Under the pieces are notes generated by a model that made no database searches, was not told where the DNA came from, and worked only from the letters and a program-made list of their open reading frames with translations. From Burkholderia sp. FERM BP-3421 (GTDB lineage: Bacteria > Pseudomonadota > Gammaproteobacteria > Burkholderiales > Burkholderiaceae): a DNA stretch of 64,000 nucleotides. Where the stretch lies: contig NZ_CP117782.1 of assembly GCF_028657905.1 (NCBI RefSeq), positions 1,054,001-1,118,000 of the forward strand, written 5' to 3'. Position 1 is the stretch's first letter, and each line of letters begins with the position of its first letter. This document shows, one piece after another, positions 57,267 to 64,000 of this stretch. The position numbers and the translations under genes are program-made.

Positions 57267-58190
57267 ATGTATGCCGAGCCGCCGCCATCCTGTCCCGATC
57301 CGTATGCGCGCGCGCCCCGCGCCCCGGGCGGCGCGCAGGCCGCGCGCCTGCATCTTCCGCCGCCCGCCTTGCAGGGGGCCCTCATCGCCGTGGTCAGCCG
57401 CGATACGCGCGGCCTCGGGCTCGACGGCGCGCAGCGTCTCACTCACTTGTCGGCCTCGCCGCTCCTGACGCTCTCGTGGTTCGACAGCGACACGCTCGGC
57501 ATCGTCGAGCGCGGCGAAGACGGGCCGTGCTGGCATCCGCTGCGCGCGCAGGTCGCGCTGGGCGGCAGCCAGTCGCGGCCGCTCGCCAGCTGGGGGCCGC
57601 GGGAAGGGCGCGGCGGCTTCCTGTGCATGACGGCGGATGTCGCGCGGCATCTGTTCGGGATCGATCCGGCGGCGCTCCAGGATCAGGTGGTGGATGCCGC
57701 CGCGGTGCTCGACGCGGGCTGGCAGCCCTTGTTCCGGGCGCTGGTGGCCGCGCCCGACGACGCGGCCTTGCTCGCCGCGCTCGAACAGCATCTCGCGCCG
57801 CGCTGGCAGGCGCTGCGCGGGCGCGCGAGCGCCGCGCCGACGCTGGAGCAGGTCGGCCGGCATTGGGTGCAGCGGCTCGCGCGGCAGGCGCACGAATGGC
57901 GGCGCACGCACAGCGCGCGGCAGGTCGAGCGCCGCGTGCGCGCGTACAGTGGGCGCTCGTTGCGGGAGTGGCAGGCGCTGGTGCGTTCCGAGGGCGTGTT
58001 CTTCGCCGCGCGCGCGCGTTTCGAGGCGGGCTTGCCGTTCGACTGGGCGGGCATCGCGCACGACGAGGGCTTCGCCGACCAGGCGCACCTGAGCCGCGTG
58101 TCGAAAGCCATCACCGGCTTCTCGCCGAGCGAGTTCGCGCGCCGGTTCGGCGAAGACGAATCGTTCTGGCTCTATCGGCTGTGGATTTGA
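57267..58190 (+). CDS. AraC-family transcriptional regulator
   Basis: 307 residues. The C-terminal double helix-turn-helix is seen in RVRAYSGRSLREWQALVRSEGVFFAARARF ... WAGIAHDEGFADQAHLSRVSKAITGFSPSEFARRF. The N-terminal domain is unrecognised and carries no cupin signature. Divergent from the P450 gene; likely its regulator. Confidence 0.87.
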   Translation: MYAEPPPSCPDPYARAPRAPGGAQAARLHLPPPALQGALIAVVSRDTRGLGLDGAQRLTHLSASPLLTLSWFDSDTLGIVERGEDGPCWHPLRAQVALGGSQSRPLASWGPREGRGGFLCMTADVARHLFGIDPAALQDQVVDAAAVLDAGWQPLFRALVAAPDDAALLAALEQHLAPRWQALRGRASAAPTLEQVGRHWVQRLARQAHEWRRTHSARQVERRVRAYSGRSLREWQALVRSEGVFFAARARFEAGLPFDWAGIAHDEGFADQAHLSRVSKAITGFSPSEFARRFGEDESFWLYRLWI

Positions 58191-58271
58191 CGCAGGGCGT
58201 TCGGCGCCGCCGCGCATGGGATAATCGTTCTTTCCGCCAAGACCGAACCGGCCCGCTCGCCACCACCCGCC

Positions 58272-59327
58272 TTGAATCCACAGATTGCCACCCTCGACCA
58301 GCTGGCCGAGTTCGACGAGATCATCGATGTCCGGACCCCGCTCGAGTTCGCCGAGGACCATGTGCCCGGCGCGCTCAACGCACCCGTGCTCAGCAACGAG
58401 GAGCGCGTGATCGTCGGCACGATGTACAAGCAGGTGTCGCCGCACGAGGCGACCCGCGTCGGCGCGGCGATGGCCGCGCGCAACATCGCGCACCACCTGG
58501 ACACGCTGTTCGCCGACCGGCCGCTCAAGTGGCGGCCGCTCATCTATTGCTGGCGCGGCGGCGCGCGCTCGAAATCGATGACGGTGCTGTTCAACCTGAT
58601 CGGCTGGCGCGCACGCCAGCTCGAAGGCGGATACAAGCAGTACCGCCGCTCGGTGCTCGCGTCGCTCGACACGCTGCCGTCCGCGTATCGCTTCGTCGTA
58701 CTGGCCGGCCCGACCGGCAGCGGCAAGACCCGGCTGCTCGGCGCGCTCGCTCAGGCGGGCGCGCAGACGCTCGACCTCGAAGGGCTGGCCGCGCATCGCG
58801 GTTCGGTGCTCGGCGCGCTGCCGGACGCGGCGCAGCCGTCGCAGAAGGCCTTCGATACCGCGCTCGTCGGCGCGCTCGAGGGCCTGGATCCCGCGCGGCC
58901 GGTGTTCGTCGAGGCGGAAAGCCGCCGGATCGGCGCGATCACGCTGCCGCTCTCGATGGTGGCGGGAATCGGCGACGCGCGCTGTGTGCGGATCGAGGCG
59001 AGCCGCGAGGAACGGGTTGCGCTGCTGCTCGACGACTACGCGCACCTGCTCGACGATCCCGCGCACTTCCACGCGCAGCTCGCGCGGCTGAGCGAACTGC
59101 ATGGGCATGCGCGAATCCGCGAATGGCAGGCGCTGCTCGACGCCGGACAACGTCTGCCGCTGCTCGAGGCGCTCGTCGACACGCACTACGATCCCGCCTA
59201 TGCGCGCAGCAGCCACGCACACCTGCGGCACTTGCGCGACGCGCTGCCGCTCGCGCTGCGGCCGACTGCCGACGACCTCGTCGAGCAGGCGCGCGAATTG
59301 CTGGCGCAACTCGCGCGCGACCGCTGA
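58272..59327 (+). CDS. mnmH: tRNA 2-selenouridine/geranyl-2-thiouridine synthase
   Basis: 351 residues from a TTG start. N-terminal rhodanese domain (DEIIDVRTPLEFAEDHVPGALNAPVLSNEERVIVGTMYKQ) with the catalytic C93 in IYCWRGGARS, then a P-loop GPTGSGKTR at 146-154. MnmH (SelU/YbbB) replaces the sulfur of 2-thiouridine at tRNA wobble position 34 by selenium, via a geranylated intermediate. TTG is used because the conserved MNPQIATLDQL region begins there. No selD nearby. Confidence 0.92.
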   Translation: MNPQIATLDQLAEFDEIIDVRTPLEFAEDHVPGALNAPVLSNEERVIVGTMYKQVSPHEATRVGAAMAARNIAHHLDTLFADRPLKWRPLIYCWRGGARSKSMTVLFNLIGWRARQLEGGYKQYRRSVLASLDTLPSAYRFVVLAGPTGSGKTRLLGALAQAGAQTLDLEGLAAHRGSVLGALPDAAQPSQKAFDTALVGALEGLDPARPVFVEAESRRIGAITLPLSMVAGIGDARCVRIEASREERVALLLDDYAHLLDDPAHFHAQLARLSELHGHARIREWQALLDAGQRLPLLEALVDTHYDPAYARSSHAHLRHLRDALPLALRPTADDLVEQARELLAQLARDR

Positions 59328-59348
59328 GGCGCGGGGCGGAGCAGGGGA

Positions 59349-59654
59349 TCAGTTGATCCAGCCCTGTCCGCTGAACCCACAGGTGAATTCCTCGATCAGG
59401 CTGCGCCAATACCATCTGCTCGCGCAGCTGTCCACGAGCGCGGTCTGCTGGGCGCGTGCGTTCAGCGCGGTTCCGTCGTCGACGAGACGCAGCGGTTCCG
59501 CGCGCAGCGCGACGGACGCGGCGGGCACGGGAACGGGGCCGGCATAGGCGCCGCCCGTCCGGCTCGTCGCGCCGGCCGCGCCGCTGAGCGCGAGCCCGAC
59601 TGCGAGCATGGTCAGGGTCCGGCGCGCCAGGTGCTTCGAATGGCTCGATGTCAT
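59349..59654 (-). CDS. Small secreted protein, unknown
   Basis: 101 residues; a twin-basic N-terminus and hydrophobic core (MLAVGLALSGAAGA) indicate a signal peptide. The mature part contains two cysteines (DSCASRWYW ... EFTCGFSGQGW) that could form a disulfide. No family recognised. First of three orphan secreted proteins on this strand. Confidence 0.6.
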   Translation of the reverse strand: MTSSHSKHLARRTLTMLAVGLALSGAAGATSRTGGAYAGPVPVPAASVALRAEPLRLVDDGTALNARAQQTALVDSCASRWYWRSLIEEFTCGFSGQGWIN

Positions 59655-59943
59655 GCCTGTCTCCTTGGAATGGAAGCGTCGTTGGTCGGCGTGAAGGCCG
59701 TCATCCGACGCTTCATATTAGGTAGCGCGAATGCCGAACGAGGTGCGCATGCGTCCATATTTTGGTGCGCGTCCGTTCGCAGACCGAAGCAGTGGATCGA
59801 GGCGGAGAGGGTGTCGGATCCGTTGAAAGACTGTGGCGCGGGGCCGGGGCGGGGCGTGACGGACGGCGGAATCGCGCCTGCCGCGCCCGGCGTTCACCGA
59901 CGTCGCGCTGCGCCGCGCCCGACGGCCCGGGAGGCGGATGCGC

Positions 59944-60279
59944 TCACCGCGCGTTCACGCATGCGTAGGTGGCCGAGTACTGATACCTCGGCGCGGGATG
60001 CTGGTCGACGCCCTCCGTCACCGGCAGCGCGGCGTGCAGATGGACCCTTTTCAGTTTCGCGTCGCCGTCGCACGCACGCAGCGCGCTCGACAGACAGGGC
60101 GTTTCCGCCTGATCCGGACCGGCCACGCAGGCGACCGTGACGTGCCGCGCGAACGCGTCGGGCCCGGCGTCGCGCGCGGGAGACGCGGCGCAACCCGCCA
60201 GCGCGATCGCCAGCGGCAGGCTCGCGCGGGCGGCGGCCAGCCCGCGGACGCCCGGCGCGGAACCGGGCGTCCGCGTCAT
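59944..60279 (-). CDS. Small putative lipoprotein, unknown
   Basis: 111 residues with lipobox LAIALAGC. The mature part has further cysteines (VTVACVAG, TPCLSSALRACDG, YACVN) and ends close to the next gene. GGAGG four bases before ATG 60279 supports this start. No family recognised. It begins 22 bp after the neighbouring 220-aa secreted protein and is likely co-transcribed with it. Confidence 0.6.
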   Translation of the reverse strand: MTRTPGSAPGVRGLAAARASLPLAIALAGCAASPARDAGPDAFARHVTVACVAGPDQAETPCLSSALRACDGDAKLKRVHLHAALPVTEGVDQHPAPRYQYSATYACVNAR

Positions 60280-60300
60280 CGAACCTCCGGGCGGCAACGC

Positions 60301-60963
60301 TTACTGACGGACATTGATGGTCCCGAACACGCCCTGCGCGGAATAGAAGATGCGTTGATAGAGCGCGTCGTTGTAGGAATAGTCCATCACGGTGCTGATC
60401 GCGCCGAGCCGCGTGGCGGCGCACGTGAAGTTCACGCTCGCGCTGCCGCCGGACGGCGTCGCGCCGACCGTCACCGAGGTCGGTCCCGACCATTGCACGC
60501 CGCAGCCCACCGAGCTTTGGCCGACGTTGTAGCCGCGGCAGTTGAACTTCGACGTGCCGTTGCTGACCGCCGGCAGGTTCGGCCAGCGCGCGATCGCGAG
60601 ATCGGCCGAGCACGAGACCGGTAGCGGGTTGCCTGCCGACAGCGAGAAATCGCCGGCGGGCGGATGCAGCGTCGCGGTCACCGGCGAAAGCTGGATGGGC
60701 CCGCCCACCGCGGCCGCGGCTTTCGCGCGCGGCGCGGCGGCGTCGGCCGCCGGATACTGGCAGACCGCCACCGCCGTGACATCTTCGCCGACGCTCAGTT
60801 GGCCCTGCTCGGTGATGTCGCGACCGCCGTTCGCCGCGCAATAGAGCGCCCGCCACGCGTGGGCCTGCGGCGCCGATGCGGCGGCGGGAGTTTCCGCACG
60901 CGGCGCCGCGCCGTGCACGGCCAGGAAAATCGGCAGGAGATAACGCCAGACTCGCAGTCGCAT
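60301..60963 (-). CDS. Secreted protein, unknown
   Basis: 220 residues with a signal peptide (WRYLLPIFLAVHGAAPRAE). Contains several cysteine pairs (LYCAANGG, AVCQYPA, PVSCSADL, FNCRGYNVGQSSVGCGVQW, FTCAATR) and a beta-rich pattern. Function unknown; together with the following lipoprotein it forms a small envelope operon. AT-rich promoter-like sequence lies at 60990-61080. Confidence 0.65.
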   Translation of the reverse strand: MRLRVWRYLLPIFLAVHGAAPRAETPAAASAPQAHAWRALYCAANGGRDITEQGQLSVGEDVTAVAVCQYPAADAAAPRAKAAAAVGGPIQLSPVTATLHPPAGDFSLSAGNPLPVSCSADLAIARWPNLPAVSNGTSKFNCRGYNVGQSSVGCGVQWSGPTSVTVGATPSGGSASVNFTCAATRLGAISTVMDYSYNDALYQRIFYSAQGVFGTINVRQ

Positions 60964-61186
60964 AATGCCCTCGTCGCTTGATGGAATCGGAATGGAAACA
61001 GACGTGATTCGAAGCGGTCGATTTAATCACCGCTCATGCTTTTTTAATCAGGCTTGCTCAAATTAAACGATCCTGGAATTTAATCCAATGAATCTTTGGT
61101 GACGTGAATCACGATCGATTCGAGCGTGCGAATGCGCAGCGGGACGGGGAGCGCGAAGGGAGGGAAGGCCGCGCGACGCACGGACT

Positions 61187-61807
61187 TTACATCGACGTGC
61201 GGGCGACGAGCACCGCCGCGCCGAGCAGCATCAGCCCGCTGACGCGGCTCAGGCCGCGCGCGAAGCCGGGCCGGCTGGTCCAGCGGCGCGCGAACGAGGC
61301 GGTCACGCTGTAGGCGAGCAGCACGGGATACTCGATCGCGAGCGCGGCCGCGCCGAGCCAGGCGATCGTTTTGGGAATGTCGTGTGCGTTGCCGGCGAAG
61401 GTGGGCAGGATCGCGCAGAAGAACAGCATCGACTTCGGATTCGACAGCGCGAGCAGCGCGCCGCGCCCGAACAGCGCGCCCGCGGATTCGCGACGCCCCT
61501 GCGCCAGCGCCTGCGCGCCGCCGCGCGAGAGCAGGATCTTCAGCGCGAGCCAGGCGAGATACGCGGTGCCCGCGTACTTCACGATGTCGAATGCCGTCGG
61601 GCTCGCGAACAGGATCGCGCTCAGGCCGAGCGCGGACGCCGCGCAATACACGAGATTGCCCGCGAGAATCCCGAGCACGCCCGCCTGCGCGCGCAGCCAG
61701 CCGTTGGTCATCGCCTGGCCGATCACCTGCATCACGGCGGGGCCGGGCGTCAGGTTCAGCAGGAAGGTGGTCGCCGCGAACGTGACGAGCAGTTTCCAGT
61801 CGATCAC
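61187..61807 (-). CDS. LysE/RhtB-family exporter
   Basis: 206 residues, six helices. TFLLNLTPGPAVMQVIGQAM with the conserved PGP motif, GILAGNLVYC and SNPKSMLFFCAILPTF are typical of LysE/RhtB amino-acid exporters. The GTG start overlaps the stop of the MBL gene (GTGA). Third gene of a coupled operon; may export the product or a toxic intermediate of its partners. Confidence 0.88.
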   Translation of the reverse strand: MIDWKLLVTFAATTFLLNLTPGPAVMQVIGQAMTNGWLRAQAGVLGILAGNLVYCAASALGLSAILFASPTAFDIVKYAGTAYLAWLALKILLSRGGAQALAQGRRESAGALFGRGALLALSNPKSMLFFCAILPTFAGNAHDIPKTIAWLGAAALAIEYPVLLAYSVTASFARRWTSRPGFARGLSRVSGLMLLGAAVLVARTSM

Positions 61808-62532
61808 GCGCGGCGCGCCTCGGCGGTCGACGCCTGCTCGCAGTAGTCGAGCAGGTCCGAAATTACGCGCGGAATGTCGTGGGTGATCGCCGGGCCGTGC
61901 ATCGGCAGGATCAGATCGAGATCGAGCGCCCGGATCTTGCGCAGCGCGGCAGCGAAATGACGCAGCGACGGCAGGTAGCCGGACTTCTCGATCGACGCGA
62001 CGATGGCCGCGACCGGATCGTCGTGCGGCGTTGCGACATCGCCGTGGCTCATGAACAGGTCGGACGACAGCAGCGTCCGGTACGCCGGCAGGTAGACGAC
62101 CAGCGAATCCCACTGGTGCACGTGCGTCGCGAACAGCGGCACGACCTCGGTGCCGGACAGCGTGACGGGCGCGCCGTCCTTGAGCGGCTTCGCGCGCACC
62201 TCGAACAGATCGGCGAGCGCGTGCGTGCAGATCGGGTGCGCGTAGGCGGTGAGGCGGGGATTGGCGGCGAGGAACTCGGGCAGCGCGCCCATCTCGTCGG
62301 CCTCGAAATGCGGCACGACGATGCTGCCGACCTGCGCGGCCGACAGGCCGAGCGCGCCGAGTTGCCGCGCCAGCTCGGGAAAGGTCGCGCGCATGCCGGT
62401 TTCGACGCACAGCAGTTCGCCCTCGGGCGACTTCACGAAGAACTGGCTGAACGCCAGCTTCAGCTTCTCGACATACAGGCTGGTGCGAAACAGCCCCGAA
62501 CGCATTTCAACGGCGGATGACGACGTGCTCAC
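61804..62532 (-). CDS. MBL-fold protein, flavodiiron (ODP)-like
   Basis: 242 residues from GTG 62532. VVPHFEADEMGALPEF carries the H-x-E-x-D variant of the metallo-beta-lactamase metal motif found in oxygen-binding diiron (ODP/flavodiiron) domains; further ligands are in HVHQWDSLV, SSDLFMSHG and LPMHGPA. Such domains reduce O2 or NO, or act as sensors. Both ends overlap neighbours in GTGA quadruplets. Confidence 0.8.
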   Translation of the reverse strand: MSTSSSAVEMRSGLFRTSLYVEKLKLAFSQFFVKSPEGELLCVETGMRATFPELARQLGALGLSAAQVGSIVVPHFEADEMGALPEFLAANPRLTAYAHPICTHALADLFEVRAKPLKDGAPVTLSGTEVVPLFATHVHQWDSLVVYLPAYRTLLSSDLFMSHGDVATPHDDPVAAIVASIEKSGYLPSLRHFAAALRKIRALDLDLILPMHGPAITHDIPRVISDLLDYCEQASTAEARRA

Positions 62533-63134
62533 TGCGCGAGCCCTCTTTGCTGTTCGTACTGGCGGATGACCCGGGTCCCACGCTCGGCGAACCAGTCGCG
62601 ATAGGTGGCCATGTAGCTGGCGTCGTCGTACAGGAACGCGACATCGGTGGGGACCATGTTGCGGATCGCGATCAACGGGACGGGACATTGTAGCGGACGG
62701 AACTCGGGGTTCCAAAGCCCGCGCTCGTCGCAGTCCGGATAGAACTGGCCGATCATGAGACGGCGCGCCACGAACGTCGGCTTCAGGCGCTGCTGCGCGG
62801 CCGCCACCACGCGGGCAGGCTCCGCGAGCCGCAGCGGCACGATCAGCCGGCAGCGATAGAGATCGCCCGGGCCGCCGCTGCGTTCGAAATCGCCGAGGTG
62901 GTCGAGGAGTTCCTCCACGAATCCGGTTTCGACGCGCGCATTGCTGCACACGAACTCGAAGGTGTTCTTCATGATCGCGGCGCGCGTGAACGGGCAGACG
63001 TCGCCGCTGCGGCCCACCGCCGGATGCGGCGCGCACAGGAATTGTTCCGCCCAGTGCGCAATCGGCGCGAGATCCGCGCTCGCCTGCGCATCGCCGAATG
63101 TCAGCACATTGAAATCGGTCGTGTATTGTTCCAC
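62529..63134 (-). CDS. DUF6875-like protein
   Basis: 201 residues, no membrane helix. The central HPAVGRSGDVCPF and the later LMIGQFYPDCDERGLWNPEF with the PLQCPVPLIAIRNMVPTDVAFL segment resemble a family annotated DUF6875. Function unknown. It is first in an operon with an MBL-fold and a LysE exporter, each joined by GTGA overlap. Confidence 0.65.
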   Translation of the reverse strand: MEQYTTDFNVLTFGDAQASADLAPIAHWAEQFLCAPHPAVGRSGDVCPFTRAAIMKNTFEFVCSNARVETGFVEELLDHLGDFERSGGPGDLYRCRLIVPLRLAEPARVVAAAQQRLKPTFVARRLMIGQFYPDCDERGLWNPEFRPLQCPVPLIAIRNMVPTDVAFLYDDASYMATYRDWFAERGTRVIRQYEQQRGLAQ

Positions 63135-63537
63135 GGGATTCTCCGTCGATGATGATTAATACATTAACGCGTGGATAAATGCGATACACCTGTTGGAATT
63201 GGCAGGGATAACGAAAAAGACGAAAATTAATTCATTGGAATTTGAAACAATGAAACCCGCGAATCGAGCGGAAGTAAAAAATCGATTTTTCCGTCAATGA
63301 AATGACATCGACGCGGAATTGCCCGGCGGGCGAACCGGAATGCCGAAGACGCCGCCCGCGCGCAGACGCCTCCGTTTCAAACATGCGTTCCAGCGCATGC
63401 TCGACGCAGCCGCGGTGGGGAATGGCTATCATGGCCGCGGCAGCATACGAAGGCGGAAGACGAGATGACGCGGGCCGGCTGGCGCGCGATCGGACATCGG
63501 GCGCGCGGGCCGCGCGCCGCATCGGGAGACAAGCCAC
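63135..63537. other. Intergenic region between DUF6875-like and quinone-oxidoreductase genes
   Basis: About 400 bp, AT-rich at 63140-63300 (e.g. GATGATTAATACATTAACG). Divergent promoters are expected. The frame at 63232-63951 on the reverse strand is a shadow of the oxidoreductase. Confidence 0.4.
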
Positions 63538-64000
63538 ATGAAAGCACTGCTTTGCCATGCATTCGGGCCGCTTGACCAGTTGCGGGTCGAGGACGCGCCG
63601 GCGCCCACGCCCGCGGCCGGCGAGGTGCGGATCGACGTGAAGGCCGCATCGCTCAATTTTCCGGACGTGCTGATCGCGCAGGGCCTCTACCAGGTCAAGC
63701 CGGCGCTGCCGTTCTCGCCCGGCGCCGAGTTCGCGGGCGTGATCGACGCGCTCGGGCCCGACGTCCGCGGCTGGCGCGTGGGCGACGCGGTGATCGCGTC
63801 GCCGGGCTACGGCGGCTTCGCGCAGCAGTGCGTCGCGCCCGCCGAGCGGCTGATGGCGCTGCCGGCCGGCATGGACTTCGAACAGGGCGCGGCGTTCGTG
63901 CTGACCTACGGCACGTCGCTGCATGCGTTGCAGCGGCGCGCGCGGCTGCAAGCCGGCGAGACCGTGCTCGTGCTCGGCGCGGCGGGCGGCGTCGGGATCG
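63538..64000 (+). CDS. NADPH:quinone oxidoreductase family, N-terminal part
   Basis: 154 residues visible, running off the window. MKALLCHAFGPLDQLRVEDAP, ASLNFPDVLIAQGLYQVKPALPFSPGAEFAGVID and GETVLVLGAAGGVGI (NADPH Rossmann motif) identify the zinc-free MDR/quinone oxidoreductase family. GGGAGA lies 10 bases before the ATG. Confidence 0.92.
   Translation, partial: MKALLCHAFGPLDQLRVEDAPAPTPAAGEVRIDVKAASLNFPDVLIAQGLYQVKPALPFSPGAEFAGVIDALGPDVRGWRVGDAVIASPGYGGFAQQCVAPAERLMALPAGMDFEQGAAFVLTYGTSLHALQRRARLQAGETVLVLGAAGGVGI

Noticed and set aside
1..64000. CRISPR array, rRNA genes, complete insertion sequence or prophage
   Set aside because: No regularly spaced direct repeats, no rRNA-like sequence, only C-terminal transposase debris, and no phage structural genes were seen.

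Overview
The window is GC-rich (roughly 70% by eye) with strong GC3 bias and looks like a chromosome of a Burkholderia-type betaproteobacterium. The gene families support this: a Burkholderia-type porin, a complete potFGHI set, a 2-ketogluconate (kgu/ptxS) operon, an RND efflux operon, and PGDYG and DUF3022-like proteins. The genus is inferred from gene content and composition, not from a marker gene.

Layout: 1-4.3 kb carries a truncated porin, an aldehyde dehydrogenase, a nitronate monooxygenase and an OmpW porin; the last two each have an identical FNR/DNR-type box upstream. 4.4-7.5 kb is an island of decayed IS3-family transposase tails around a broken LysR gene of much lower GC and an intact SDR. 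7.5-15 kb holds DUF1289, PldA, MntH and the polyamine ABC importer PotFGHI.

15.4-24.7 kb is the most interesting part. A tightly overlapping operon encodes a gamma-glutamylcyclotransferase-like protein, a leucyl-tRNA-synthetase paralogue, a SAM methyltransferase-fold protein, an AurF-type diiron oxygenase, an ATP-grasp ligase and a TauD-type dioxygenase. It is followed by a reverse-strand methyltransferase and a class V PLP enzyme. Twenty-one bases after the PLP enzyme lies a tRNA-like gene. With a 111-nt insertion in its D-arm removed it is a flawless 77-nt tRNA with anticodon UGG, but its acceptor end (G1-C72, G73) is not that of tRNA-Pro. After it, behind a perfect Shine-Dalgarno, is an 83-codon ORF in which 9 of 11 'proline' codons are CCA, the codon this tRNA would read. 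I counted 0 CCA among 63 proline codons in three neighbouring genes and saw none in frame in the rest of the cluster. The synthetase keeps HIGH, KMSKS and its zinc cysteines, has lost the editing motifs, and ends exactly where the LeuRS C-terminal tRNA-binding domain should start. I propose a dedicated synthetase/tRNA pair that re-assigns CCA in one small peptide, probably to a non-standard amino acid made by the flanking enzymes. The sequence features are observed; the function is inference.

25-40.7 kb holds MerR/TipA and LysR regulators, pirin and DoxX proteins, an RND efflux operon with divergent TetR, an LpxL-like acyltransferase, a ClC channel with CBS domains, and a YeiH/YeiE-type pair. 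40.9-46.6 kb is the kguE-K-T-D operon with its LacI-type regulator PtxS and a perfect palindromic operator. 46.7-64 kb holds a YhfC-like membrane protein, small conserved proteins, a PHB-depolymerase-type esterase, a Spy-like protein, LysR and Lrp regulators, a saccharopine-dehydrogenase-like enzyme, an orphan CydX coupled to a P-loop kinase, CorA, a P450, an AraC regulator, MnmH, three secreted orphans, a coupled LysE/MBL/DUF6875-type operon, and the start of a quinone oxidoreductase.
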